Shown here one piece after another: positions 45,475 through 58,013 of a stretch of DNA of 64,000 nt. The notes beneath the pieces were generated by a model. That model saw nothing but the letters and a program-made list of their open reading frames with translations, ran no database searches and had not been told where the DNA came from. The number at the start of each line of letters is the position of its first letter. Within the stretch, counting starts at the first letter, position 1. Source of the stretch: Sesamum alatum (lineage: Eukaryota; Streptophyta; Magnoliopsida; Lamiales; Pedaliaceae); NCBI GenBank assembly GCA_034509735.1, contig JACGWO010000007.1, positions 19,744,046 through 19,808,045 of the forward strand, given 5' to 3'. Made by a program: the position numbers and the translations under genes.

Positions 45475-47675
45475 TGTTGGAATAGGTGACCAGAAAGCCA
45501 ATTGATTTGCCATTTTGTAATCTATTTGACAACTCGATCTAATGTAGCATTATGTACTGAATAAAATAAGTATTCGTTACCACTGGTATTGTCTTTGGTG
45601 TGCTCATTTCCATATGTTAAAATATTGTTTTACATATATCACAACAAAGCCCACAGACCATGTTAACAACTCATGCGGTTAGGCCACGCATTGGATGGTG
45701 GTTATGAAACCAACTGATAAAGGGTTGGGTCTGAAACGTTCCAAGTTGAGGAGCCTCGAGACAGGGCATCGAGAGTCCTATAGAGACTTGCACCAAGAGT
45801 CGTATTCATTTGATGAGTGTCGTGTTTTATCACCGACCGGCGTGGGGCGCCTATACGATCTTGGTGGGTTGGTCGACTAAGGTCAAGCCGATTGAGTTGA
45901 CTCGCGGTGATCATCATATGGAAGCCTTAGAGGCTTGAAAATGATTGGATATCCCCAGTTCCAATAGTATGAAATAAGTCCTCAGACTTGAGGAAGCACG
46001 ACACTCATGTGCACACGATGGTTGTATCTTGGATCTGGCAAGAGGTGATTATGTCACAAACATGTTCATTATAAGCCTTGTCTAGTGCAGTCAGAATATG
46101 TAGCGAGGGCGGTGGGTTTCAAGAAGAGGATCCGTCCCCTGTTAGTATGTGACAGAGGTATCTCCTAAGCACTTGGAGACACATTCGTGCTGCTTTAAAC
46201 CTGTGGCCATAGTGCTTGATCGAGCAGGAAATGGTTTCCTGCGTCGATGCAATGAGGTATGCTTAGTCTCGAGTATTAAGCATAAACGCCTAGTCGAGAA
46301 TGGGAACTGACGTCCGATTCCATACCCTAGACTATGGTCGGGAGAGGGTAGATGGAAGGACCGTACCCGTTCAAAATCGGCGCCTAAATGTTCACGCCAA
46401 CATTCACCTAATCTCTAGTGCCATGGACTGTTGCTAGAAAGCAACCCATGGTGACGGGCTCTTGTTGGACACGAGCCCAAGTCTAGTTGAGGGTGAACCT
46501 AAAGGGTCACACACAAATCACCGAGGAGGTGAAGTAATTGACTTGGAGTCAATTTCAGAGGATGATAAGTAATTAAATTACTTAAGGGATTGTCCATTTG
46601 ATGGACGGGCCGATATTGTATCGGGCCCTCATTTAATCGGTAAATGGGATTTATCGGTTAACATAGAGTGTCGTAGTAATTGGATCTTTTAATTGGATTA
46701 ACAAATAAATGAGAATTATTTAATTGGACCATAAATTAAATAGGATTTAATGCTTGGTCTTATTTTAATTGGATTACAATAAAATCCGGTCTATTAAATC
46801 TTGGCCCATGAGAGGTGTTAATTCCACTTTTGAATAGTTAGGTTTCTTCTACAATGTGATGGCCGAATTTTGCTTCTTTTGGAAGCACTAAAATCGGCCA
46901 TGAGGCCTTTGATGACTAGTTGACTTGTCTCTTTGGAAAGAGACAAATGAATTCCAATTGAGCCTCTTTCACTTGGTATGATTAAATCATACCTTATGAA
47001 GTGGTAGACTTGATTGAAGATTAATGGGGATTGATTGGAATGTATCTAGAAATCCTTGGATGAATCTATACAAATTCCAATAATCACATTAATAAAATAT
47101 ATATATGTATATGCTATCATCAAACACAAGAGATTCATTATTATTGATCCTTTTCTAGGAAAAAGTAGAACACTCTCTATACTCTCTCTCAAGCAATTAG
47201 ACGCCTCTCTCTCTACTCTCTAAATCTTCTTTGTTGATTCATTGATCTAGGATCAATTAAAGAACTAAGTAAGATCAAAAAGGAACACTAATTTGATAGT
47301 GTGATCCCTTATTCGATCTCATCCTCGAGATTCGTTTTTCTCTAGCAAGAAAAACGAGATCTCTCCCAGTATGGTATAGACTATGTTAGAGAATTCATAG
47401 TTTTGAACTTTGGTGAAAGTTTCCGATCGTGGAACAACGGTCGTAGCCGTGCACTAGAAAACTACAAAGGTAACATTCGATTTTATGTTCTTGTAGTTTC
47501 TTTCTATAGTACCTATGTGCTCTATATGATATGTTGTAATTTACTATCATATTTTACATCGAACGCCCGGTTGAGCACCCAAGGCTACACCCCTTGGGAT
47601 CCTTTTTAGAATATTTTTAAATAACACATTACTCGGTTCCGCTCACGCTCCCTGGCGGATCCGCTAGTCCTTTCA
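45475..47675 (+). repeat. 3' LTR of element 4, subfamily D
   Basis: 2,201 bp, TGTTGGAATAGGTGACC to CTAGTCCTTTCA. It follows a polypurine tract and pol end. The next bases CTCTA (47676-47680) belong to LTR E, so CTCTA is the predicted TSD. U3 core near 46405; U5 hairpin at 47578-47598 (CCCAAGG/CCTTGGG). Confidence 0.9.
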
Positions 47676-48179
47676 CTCTACACTCTTTCCAAAGCCCTTT
47701 TTTGGCCCTCTCTCTCTACTCTCTAAATCCTCTTTGTTGCTTTATTGATCTATGATCAATTGAAGAACACAGTAAGATCAAGAAGGAACATTAATTTGAT
47801 AGTGTGATCCCTTCTTTGATCTCATCCTCTAGATCTGTTTTTCTTAAGTAAGAAAAATGAGATCTCTCCCGGTATGATATGGACTACGTTAGAGAGTTAA
47901 TAGTTTGGAACTTTGGCTAACGTTTTCGGACGTGGAACAACGCTCGTAGCCATGCACAAGATAACTACAATGGTAACATTCAGTTTTATGTTCTCGTAGG
48001 TTCTTTCATTTAGTACCTATGTGCTCTATATGATATGTTGTTATTTACTATCGTATTCTACATCGAACGCCCGGTTGAGCACCTAAGGGTACACCCCTTG
48101 GGATCTTTTTGATAATATTTTTCAAATAATGCATTAATCGCTTCCGTCCGCGCTCCCAAGAGGATCCGCTTGTCTTTCA
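47676..48179 (+). repeat. LTR E (right end), outermost layer of the pile
   Basis: It closely matches the last about 500 bp of the element 4 LTR (for example 47700-47760 with 47210-47260) and ends GCTTGTCTTTCA at 48179. It was split by element 4. TAACG follows (48180-48184) and should be repeated at its far left end outside the window. This is where the nested pile meets ordinary intergenic DNA. Confidence 0.85.
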
Positions 48180-48672
48180 TTAACGAACCATTATACTCCG
48201 TTAAAAAACTTTCGACTGAATGCTTGCCTGTCGAATATTTTCTGATGTCCGTTTTTTTAGACTGTTGTCCATTTGTCCCAAAATCGTCGGAGATTCCATC
48301 CCAAATTCTATCCCAAAAACACCTTTTTTTTTGTACTAAACTAATTGACATAGATCTAGCCTTATGTTTTGTTGTCACTTAGTTAGACTTGATCTTTGTA
48401 ATTGGGTTGATTATCCACTAACATTATTTCTAGTTAATTTAGATATAATGTTATGTATATAGGTGACTTGTATATCTTTAGCTTAAAAGAAATACATATT
48501 CGGAATCCTTACTGTTTGCCACAATATTTTTCCAACTTCGCAGCCGTCTAAAATATCACCGCAAAAAGTCATTGCAATTAATTATTTTATTTTATATTTT
48601 GTAGTGATTAGGTTTTGAATAAATATTTTCTCTAGATTAATAATTGGCATATGTGGACGATGTCTTATATCG
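48180..48672. other. Intergenic DNA without recognisable genes
   Basis: AT-rich DNA between the retrotransposon pile and a small DNA transposon. A minus-strand ORF at 48058-48378 runs across the LTR E boundary and is chance. I see no RNA gene or repeat here. Confidence 0.6.
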
Positions 48673-48681
48673 GGCTTTATT

Positions 48682-49074
48682 TTGGTAGAATTACATTTTT
48701 AGACGTGTAACTATAGGTCATTAGCACTTTTGGTCCTACAATTTACTCAATTTACTCAATTTACAAATTTTGTCCTTTTTTTGATGAATTTAGTGTTGAA
48801 CATCCACATTTGGTCCTTTTTAATAAATTTAGTCATGTGTTGAATATTTTTGTCCCATTCACATTGGAGCAGATCTCATTTTTGGTCTTGTAATTATATG
48901 TCATTATGATCAAATTTGTCTATACAAGACTAAATTTGCGAAAAAAATTTGACAAAAATCTGAGATGTGCTGGACTAAATTCATCAAAAAAATGACTAAA
49001 TGTGTAAAATGAGTAAGATATAGGACTAAAAATGCTAACGACCTAAATTATAGCAGTAAAAATGTAATTTTGTC
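48682..49074. mobile_element. Small non-autonomous DNA transposon (MITE), Mutator-like TSD
   Basis: 393 bp flanked by a perfect 9-bp repeat GGCTTTATT (48673-48681, 49075-49083). Ends are imperfect inverted repeats of about 80 bp sharing AATTACATTTTTA and the following 'ggtcattagcactttt' against 'ggtcgttagcattttt'. A 9-bp TSD points to Mutator-type transposition. No coding capacity. Confidence 0.75.
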
Positions 49075-49149
49075 GGCTTTATTATATTAAAATATAGGAG
49101 AAGCCATTGAATCGCGATGTTGTTATACTCAGACCAGGTGTTCATGTAA

Positions 49150-52100
49150 TGGCTTCACAGATTCCATTCTAGATACTCGCTGTTGGACAAGCAGCGGGAT
49201 TGTGCAGCAAGGTTACAAGCGTGGAGTAGAAAGGATGGTCAGCGACCATTTCAAAAATAAGTTCAGTTGCTCGAAATGGAAATTGCCAGGCTTCAGCGCG
49301 GACCAATCACAACTGAGAGTAAACTTAAGGAAAACAAAATTCGGCAGGAGATTGAGAACTTATTAGCCAATGAGGAAGTTTTCTTGAAACAAAGAGGTAA
49401 AATTCACTGGCTTCATGAGGGAGACAGGAACACCGCATATTTACACAATCAGGCCAATGTTCGGAGAAGAACCAATGCAATTAACCATACTAAAAATGAG
49501 AGGGGACAGTGGCTGGAAAGAGCGGAGGACATCCATGCCCATATTGAGACATATTTTTGGGACATTTTTCAAACCCGGAATCCAACGAAGGAAGAATTGG
49601 AGAAGGGGACTGAGGCGATCTCTGCGCGAATCACCGATGGAATGCTGCAGGAGATCACAAAACCGTACAGAATGAGGAAATTTCAAAGGCGTTATCGCAT
49701 ATGGCCCTGTTGAAATCCCCTAGGCCAAACGGTATGCCCCCTTTCTTCTTCCGAAAAATACTGGCATATTGTTCACGATGATGTTATATCTAGTACTCTC
49801 TTGTTTCTTAATAATCTAGTTATGCTATCTAAACTAAATCATACACATATTGCTTTGATTCTAAGTGTAAGAAACCGAAAACCCTTTCTCAATTTAGGTC
49901 GATCAGCCTTTGCAATGTTGCAAATAAGATAGCCAGCAAAATCATAGCCAATAGACTTAAACCAATTCTTGATGCTATCATCTCCCCTTTTTAGGCGGCC
50001 TTTATGCCAAGTAGACTTATCATGGATAACGTCTTCATAGCCTTCGAAGCTAATCATCTGAGTGCCAAGAATTGGGGTAGGATGGGACATATGGCTTTGA
50101 ATTTGGACACTAGCAAGGCTTACGACAAGGTAGAGTTGAAGTTCCTTGAAAAGGTCCTATTTAGAATAAGGTTCCTTGGATGTTCCTTGAAAAACTCTAG
50201 TTTAGAATAAGGTTCCCTTCTTAAAAACTCCTTTGTGGTATGTAGTTCTCAATTTTGGTCTGTCATTCCTTAAAGGGAGCTCCGTCAAGGCGACCCCCTT
50301 TCTCACTACCTATTCTTACTATGCATAGAGGCTTTTAGCTCTTTATTGCAGATGGAGGAAAGGAGTGGCCGGCTAAAAGGAGTTCTTGTGTGTCGTAAGG
50401 GCCACCGAATTTCCCACTTACTCTTCGCCAACGACACCCTAATTTTCTGCCAAGCCACACTTGAGGCGGCCTATTGCATGCTGCAAGTCTTCGAGAATTT
50501 TTGTCGTGCATCTGGGCAAGAAATAAACTTTGCCAAGTCCTCTGTAATATTCAGCAAAAACACGACTGACACTACCAAAGTTGTAGTGTAAGGAGCACTT
50601 CAGATATGGATACAAGGTAGGCATGACCTCTATCTGGGTCTTCCCTCGGTGGTTGGTAAGTCATGGCGGTCTATCTTCCAATCAATCGGGGACAGAATTT
50701 GGCATAGGTTTTGTGGTTGGAATGAGCGCAACCTCTCGCAGGCTAGAAAAGAAATCTTAATTAAGGTAGTTAGCTAGTATGGGAGAATAGCTTTTATAGA
50801 AGACATGACTTGACCAAGGCAAGTAAGCCCGAAATAGCGTAAGATGAAAGGCACAAAGCTTGACCTTAGAGAGAGGGAAAGGATTTGCTTCTATCTTTCT
50901 CATGCTGCTCGACCGTCGGAAGAGGGTGTTTGGATCCCAACATACGCAATGGGTTGTTTCAAGCTACCTCTCTCACTTGCCAAGGAGATTCAATCCATGG
51001 TGTCAAAATTTTTGTGGCACAGTGGCGACTCAAAGAAGATTCATTGGATAAGTTGGCAGAAATTGTGTATACCGAAGCCTCAAGGCAGCATGAGATTTAG
51101 GGATCTTCAAGCCTTCAATCTGGCAATGCTTTCCAAACAGCTATAGTGGAAAATATTGAACTCAAACAACCTGCTCAGCCGAGTCTTGAGAGCAAGATAT
51201 TTCCCATGCGGGTGTGTGACCTCATTGATGACAGAACTAGGGACTGGAATCACTCGCTTGTCCGGGATCTATTTTGGCCGGATGAGGCAGCCACCATCCT
51301 TAGTATTCTGTCGGATGGAGAAGACTTCGTTGTTTGGCACCATACAACAAATGGTAAGTTTTCTGTTCCCAGTGCTTGTCACGTTGCCATATCCTTGGCT
51401 ACTCGATCTCGTCCTAGTCCCTCAATGTGCAGCCTTCCTATTTGGAACAACATATGGAGTAATAATGTCACATGTAAGATTCAGGTTTTTTCATGGAGAT
51501 TAGCCCAGAATGCTCTCCCGACTGGGGTGAACATGAGTACAGAAATGCCTATTGATTTTTATGTTTGTCCACTTTGTCAAATGGAGAGAGAGGACACAGA
51601 ACACGCTTTCCTTCACTGCCCTTTTGCTCGCCAAGTCTGGTGCCTTTCTCACTTGCGTTGGGCATTCGTTTCTGATTATCCTGCTGATCCCTGTGTCTAG
51701 CTGGTAAGACTTGCTGAGCGTTTCACCAAAGATGAGGTTGATCTCTATATTACTGTATGTTGGGCCCTCTGGCTGAACAAGAACTGCACCCTCAAGGACC
51801 GCATCACTCTCCCACCAGACGAGCTTGTCTCTTTCGCCTCTAACTACTTGTACACCTTTCCATAGGTTAAAGCGTCTCCGAACAGAGTTGCGTCTCAGAC
51901 AATCCCTATTCGCTAGTTCCCTCCTGGAGATGGTTTGGTTAAGCTCAATCATGATGGTGCAATCTTCGCAACAACCATGGAAATAGGGATTGGCATTGTG
52001 CCCCGGAGCCCTTGGGTAGGTGTGTGGGCTGGAAGACGGTTGAACAACAGAGGCAGGCTGATCCTAAACTAGTTGAAGCGCTAGCGGCTCGTGAGGCCAT

Positions 52101-52420
52101 CTCATTTTTCTATCAATCTGGGTGGCAGCAGATCATCCTTGAAGGACATTGCTCTAACCTTCATTCTAAGTTTTCCTTTCCCTTGTTGGATTGTTCTGCT
52201 ATTGGGGTCATTATACGTGATATCAAACATTTAGCATAAGCTTTTGAGAGTTTCTAGTTTTCCCTCATACGTCGATCTGGGAATGAAGTACCACACCAGT
52301 TGGCTAGACATGCCGACAATTCTGGTTCTGGGGCCTCTGTTTTCCCCCCATTAACTTGATACATTTGTTAACCGAAGTTGATTAATACAATTTTCTGATT
52401 TTCCCAAAAAGAAGAAAATT
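49150..52420 (+). pseudogene. Decayed LINE (plant L1-type) ORF2
   Basis: A non-LTR retrotransposon relic in several frames. Order seen: an N-terminal segment of the RT region (49267-49713) with FLKQRGKIHWLHEGDRNTAY, the usual plant-LINE block; RT pieces with [17 protein letters not shown] (about 49910-49970) and LDTSKAYDKVE (50103-50135, motif A); and HLLFANDTLIFC (50415-50450), where the catalytic FADD is FAND. A zf-RVT domain follows (about 51440-51650) with CPLCQMEREDTEHAFLHCPF, then an RNase H-like domain (about 51925-52340) with KLNHDGA and LVEALAAREAI. The 5' endonuclease half is missing and an A-rich tail is near 52406. It is 5'-truncated and inactive. Confidence 0.88.
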
Positions 52421-53035
52421 CCATGAAGTATGTATCAAGACAAAAGAAAGCAAAAGATTTGATGCCTGCTTAGATGCTAAATATATAATATAATTTAGTG
52501 GTAAACTTTAATTGGCCTGGATGCATGATTGCAACAACTCCCAAGTGAGAAAGGGTTTTATTGTTAATATTTTTTTCCTAAAAATGGTTTCCAGTTGGTG
52601 TATATTCCGCCAAATCTTGACCTAGATTTTGCCTGTTCTTAGCTAGACACTTTACTCTCTCTACTTGGAATCCAATGTCCTGGTTTTATTAACAAAGATT
52701 ATCATTACAGTCTATACTGTTCTTCACGAGTATATCTATATTTTTTTAGTTCAGAATTTTCAATTATTAATGCTGTCTCAATACTTTATAATTAACAAGT
52801 TCAGGAAACTACTGTAAGACTCCACATCAAAATAGACATATAGACTTGACCCGAAGAAATAAACGCATCACTAAGTCCAAAATTAATGCCAGTGCTTATT
52901 TTTTGTTCAGTGATCAGCTATAAAAGTAATATAAAAGTAATAACAAATCAATAAACTCCTTTGGAAAAAAAAAAAATATATATATATATAGGGTCAATAT
53001 GACTCCCTAAACATTTAAAAGATTGCACAATGCGC
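52421..53035. other. Intergenic DNA with A/TA microsatellite
   Basis: AT-rich sequence without a credible ORF. A poly(A) run followed by (TA)n lies near 52966-52991. Confidence 0.6.
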
Positions 53036-53634
53036 GGGGGTGTGAACAGTTCCATACACCAGTCGAACTGAATCGAAACTCAAAATATGATACGTACGGA
53101 ATACTAAATCAAAAATTCGGTAATAAATTTTACAAGAATTTGATATTCGATACGGTGTAGGTATTTGGGTGCGAGTACACCGTACCATACCCAATACCAA
53201 ACTTTTTTAAAATTATATATATTGTATATTATAATTATAGATTTAAATATAATAAATAAGAAATTATATATAAATATTAAATATCAGATTTGTTTATAAA
53301 AAAAGTGAATTTTATTATTTTTATTAATATAAAATTAAGTATTGAGATTAACTAAAAATTAAAAACTTGTTCGATTTTAGACTTCTAGTTAAATTTGATT
53401 GTAGTTGGTGGTTTATTTTGTTTTATCAGTTTTAATATTTAACTTTGTTTGGACGGATAAATTTGTGGAATTTTGAGATGTCGGACTTTTTTTTTAAAAA
53501 AAAAAATCAAACTAATCGAATTTGTTCATCTTTTACCGAACCAAACCAAAAAATTTGGTTCGGATCCGATACACCATGATAGCGTACCAAAATTTTGGTT
53601 TGATTCGATCTGATTTTATCGAATAAACACCCTT
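53036..53634. mobile_element. Possible hAT-like MITE
   Basis: The left end GGGGGTGTGAACAGTTC and the right end, reverse-complemented AAGGGTGTTTATTCG, look like short imperfect inverted repeats. Flanking text is rich in AACCAAA/TTTGGTT and TTCGGATCC-type words common in plant hAT MITEs. I could not find a convincing 8-bp TSD, so the call and borders are tentative. Confidence 0.35.
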
Positions 53635-54069
53635 AATATTATGACTTCCTGATGAGAAAGAGAATGAGCTTCTTTGGAACATTTCAAGGAGTTGCGTTGC
53701 AATTTAATTATTTGGGAAAATAATGTGGCTATCAATATTTTCACGTAGAGGTGAGATACAATTAACCCCTTTCTTCCTGTTCTAATATGATTTGGGGTTA
53801 CCCTCAAAGTCTTAAAATTTACACAAAAGCCCTTAATTCTTTCATTAATCACAAAACACAGGCTAATGTTTGTTTTACATTCGGGTACCTAATAAAGCAA
53901 AGATCGACAACACATAAATATTCCATAATCTGAAAACCCCTTGAACATATTAAAATGAGTAAAAAAGCCAAATGTTCATACCCAACATATACAGACAAAG
54001 ATGCCCCAAGAAACAATGACCGTACTAAAACAAGTGAAAATTTTCTGTGTCATTCCTACATATCAATAT

Positions 54070-54336
54070 TGGAAAAAATGCAAGCAACCTCTATGTGATA
54101 TTGTAAATGAGCAAATGATCCCCTATAAAAAATAAAATAGTAATATATCTCCATGTGTTCTTCAAAATGAATCAATTTCTCCTTATGTTTTTTAAAATGG
54201 AGCAATTTACCTCCTTACAAAGGGAGGTAAATTGCTCCATTTTATAGAACATAGGGAGGTAAACTGCTATTTTTATTTCATAAAGAGATAATTTGCTCAT
54301 TTGTAATATCATAGAAAAAGAAATTGCATTAAACCT
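54070..54336. mobile_element. Fold-back MITE with 9-bp TSD
   Basis: 267 bp forming one long hairpin. The perfect 9-bp repeat TATCAATAT flanks it (54061-54069, 54337-54345). The central arms, AAATGGAGCAATTTACCTCC and GGAGGTAAATTGCTCCATTT, flank a short loop (about 54208-54212). Outer arms share GTAAATGAGCAAAT / ATTTGCTCATTTGTAA. The TSD length suggests a Mutator-like origin. No coding capacity. Confidence 0.75.
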
Positions 54337-57252
54337 TATCAATATCACTTAAAGTTGTAAAGATGGCAAACTTTTTGTCCAATCCAAGTCTTTGCCATAG
54401 GTATAGGATACTGTTTTAAGCATAGAAAGAAACAAAAGAAAAAGTTGAAACATATTGAATCTTTCCAAAGACTTTAGGCAAGGAGAAGTTCCATGTGAGT
54501 GCCCTACAAATCTGGGAGAACGAGTGACTCATAAAACCCAATGCAGATTTCTTGACAAGAACGTATTAGTATTAGCATTATGTTTATTTGCTTTTTGACA
54601 CTTTTCTCTGTCTCTTTGTACCATTCTTGATTCAGCCCACAATTTCCTTAATTTTATTCCTTCTCACCTTTTCTTTCTGTTCATCAAAGATAATTGACAT
54701 TATCTTGATCGAGGGTCCCACGGTTATTGAGACACAAAGCAGTATACGTCCAATCAAGTTGAAGTATTTGGTAATCGTCCATGGAAATCTTCACGTAGTA
54801 TGAAAATTAAAAGTTAAATAATAATATAATCAAGCAATTATTCTATAAATTTATATATGTTCCTAATATTGCTTCCCTTATTTTATTTTAATTGCATTCA
54901 GAGATGATATCGAGTTATCCATTAATCAATTGCACTTTTATGTTAAAAGCAATGAGTGGAACTTGAGATGTTTGTCAACTCAGTCCCTTATAGTAGTTGT
55001 CCTCATGTTAGAATTCAATTAATGGGATAGTAATCACAAACAAAATATAAACAAATTAATCAATTTACGATAATTTTGATCAGTATTTCATACTAATTGT
55101 GGTAACATATACATGATCCCACGCAAATTTTGTATGATCCACCATAAAGGAATAAAGCAATATATATATATATATATATATATTGCATTCTTTGCCAAGT
55201 AGTGTAATACAAATAGAATAGTATTTATATAATTTCAAAAGATGCCAACCAACAAATTCTGAGCATATTGTGAAAAAGTATTAAATTGTATTCGTAAAGT
55301 TCTATTTAACCTTCAAAACTGGGGACTCTTAAGACATAATATTTAGTTTAATGAAATTAATGTTTTATAAGTTGGATAGCTAGGTAAAGTGATTCTAATT
55401 ATCTAAAGACAAGAATATAAGAAACTTCAAATAATTCTAACAACTATAATAAATAAACTACGAAGTTTGAAAACATTATAGAAAGTAACTTCAGTATTTA
55501 GGTCTCATTAAATGAGTATTAATGGACAACTATTTTAGACAAGAATGATTAATAATGTTTTGACTATATAAACAGTAATTCCAACATAAATAATTCTTTA
55601 AGTTTAGCGTAACATTGTAAAAAAAAAAAAAAGGCATATAGCAACGGATGTTTTTACACAGAATTTATGGTTGCAAATTTGTCACGGGATTTTCCACTAA
55701 CTTTGTAACGAATTTTCTTGTTTTTGAACTTTCGTGGAAAATTCCATGACAAAAATAACAATAAACTTTTGCAACGAAAAGCTTATTTCAAAGTTTCGAT
55801 ACAAAATTTGGTCAATTTTAGGATGACCCATCATGGTATGAAGTGCAGTCGTGGAAAAATTTTGGAGTGTTTTGTTTTGTTTTGTGGATATAAAGAGAGA
55901 AAAATAAAGATAAATAAGTGTGTGTTAGAGATAGGTGTATGTTTGAATTTTTTTTTGGGGTAAATTCTAAATAGAATAAAAAATATATTGTATGTATTGT
56001 GTTTATATTGGGAGATAAAAAATATTGTTCATTGTCAAATCATGTCATTTATGTATATTTTTATAAATGTATATATGTATATAGTAATATTTGCTTATTG
56101 TATGTATTTTGTTATTGTAAGACAAAAAATAATATTCGTTGTCAAATCATGTCTCTTTTATATATTTTTATAAATATATATATGTATATAATAATATTTA
56201 TTTGTTTGTTGGTGGATTAAATTATATAATATCGATATATATAGCAAAACAATAGTTGACCATAATTAAGCCAATTTTGACCAAATTCTAAATTCTTAGA
56301 ATTTTAAATTTTGTAATTACTAAGAAAAATTCTAATTGGTTGGTTTAATTTTAGTTGGAATTTTAGTTTTTTTTTTCTTAAATAAAAAATACTTAACAAA
56401 CTAAATCCAAAAATTTTAGCAGTGAAATAGGAAAACCCTCATGGAAATATACGAATAGTACTTCCTCTTAGAGTTGCATTCAGTTCAAACACTTAAAAAT
56501 CACGTCAAATATAAATATAAATATTAGTTAAAATTTTGGAATATCAAAAAAGTTGAAGAATCCATTATACACTACGAATCGTTTGTTGTTGTGCTCAAGC
56601 TCAAACCCTTTGAATGCTTGAATGGATGTTTTCTATCAAGATGCATATTGGTCAGCTACGTAATTTATACATATTATCTTTCATTCAATATAGTAGCAAA
56701 TTGATTTTGCATATGATGATCATCACATTTTGTCTTTTTTCTTTTTTATTATTCGGCGTCGTCTTTTTATAATTAATTAGAAATTTCATTTTTATATGTT
56801 ATTCTTTTCTCTTTTGATGTTCTTTGGATGTGTTTAAATTTTAAAGTAATATATCCCATAAATTTATTATTTTGATTGATGGTTTATTTCTTTACAGTTT
56901 ACATTCACACACAATATTATTCATTTGTCAAAGTTTCATTTTGGCAATAAAATTTTTGTAATACTTCAATTTTCTATTATCATGCGCTCTAATTTTACTT
57001 TCATATTAGTTTTGAGTAATTTCTTTATTTGTTATTATACTTTTTAAATTTATACTCTTCAATTATTTACGAGATTTGGTTGTGTTCACTCATTTAATGT
57101 TTATTTGCTTAGTTTCATTGTTTCGATTTGCACGATTTCCTTCTTCGTTTTTCTTTTTGTTATGATTCTACTTAATCTGCATTTAGTTTTTATTTCCGTT
57201 TAAATATTAAACCCTTTTAATTTTTTTATACATCATTCCTATATTTTGTAGT
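54337..57252. other. AT-rich intergenic DNA
   Basis: I see no supported gene. Items present: a (TA)n run near 55161-55183; a short hairpin with arms 55681-55697 and 55734-55750 (GTGGAAAATTCCATGAC and its near-complement); and a two-copy 110-bp tandem repeat at 55989-56208. ORFs of 60-80 codons in this stretch are low-complexity and not credible. Confidence 0.6.
55989..56208. repeat. Two-copy 110-bp tandem repeat
   Basis: TGTATGTATT begins each unit (55989 and 56099). Both contain TTGTCAAATCATGTC and an ATATATGTATATA segment. The copies differ at several bases, so the duplication is not recent. Confidence 0.75.
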
Positions 57253-57982
57253 TGTTGGAAAATGGTGAATGATAAATTAAAGGATAAATCGTGACAAGTG
57301 ATTGGTTACGATGTGTGACACATAACGAGCTCGTGACAGCTCGTGACACGTAGATGATGGTTGATGGGCCCCAATCATCATCCGGTCGTGTCTGATCAAC
57401 CTAATGGGTGTATCCTTTGGTTGAAATGATATGTCCATTGGGTGAAACCCTTTGGATGAAATGGCGTGTCCTTTTGTGTGAAATGGTATGTCCTTTGGAT
57501 AAAAGGATGCATCCATTTGAGTTAAATGGTATGTCCTTTGGATGAAAGGATGCATCCATTTGAGTTAAATGGTATGTCCTTTGGGTGAAATGATGCATCC
57601 ATTCGGTTGAAAGGTCATAACTTTTCAAAGGCATCTTTTCTGATTGGACATATCCATACGAAACACCTTTCCAACTCCTATAAATAGATCTCCCATTTTC
57701 ATTTCATGGCATTCAAGCATTCAACTATTCATAGCATTCTTAAGCATACAAAGAATTTTAGAGTTTAGCAAGAGAGTTTCAAGATATCGTTTGGTTCGCC
57801 GTTTCTCAAAGTTTGCAGTGTTGCTACTTTGAGATATAAAGTCGTTGTATCTTGGGAGACAAATTGCCAATTCCGTGAGCACCAGAGCGGGGCAATAATT
57901 GTCTTAAAGATAAAGAGTCTAACTCTTGCCTCGACTTTGTAATACACAATTTCCCGCACTATCTAACTCATTCATTCCTACA
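57253..57982 (+). repeat. 5' LTR of element 5
   Basis: 730 bp, TGTTGGAAAATGG to ATTCCTACA. U3 carries a 43-bp tandem repeat (units at 57485, 57528 and a diverged third at 57571) holding the palindrome GGATGCATCC. TATAAATA at 57679-57686. Confidence 0.95.
57679..57686 (+). promoter_or_regulatory. TATA box of element 5 5' LTR
   Basis: TATAAATA about 70 bp downstream of the tandem repeat block. The counterpart in the 3' LTR is 61692-61699. It would drive the gag-pol transcript of element 5. Confidence 0.7.
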
Positions 57983-58013
57983 AGTTTAAGACAATTATTT
58001 GTCATTGTGTATT

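Noticed and set aside
48058..48378. 106-codon minus-strand ORF
   Set aside because: It spans the boundary between LTR E and flanking DNA, so it formed by chance at insertion.
55600..55760. CACTA-type transposon end suggested by GTCACGGGATTTTCCAC and its inverted copy
   Set aside because: Only one short hairpin is present, with no CACTA terminus, second end or 3-bp TSD.
57999..58013. Upstream start for element 5 gag
   Set aside because: The frame extends to a TTG at 57999, but the first real ATG is 58014 and gives the usual MAS-type copia Gag start.
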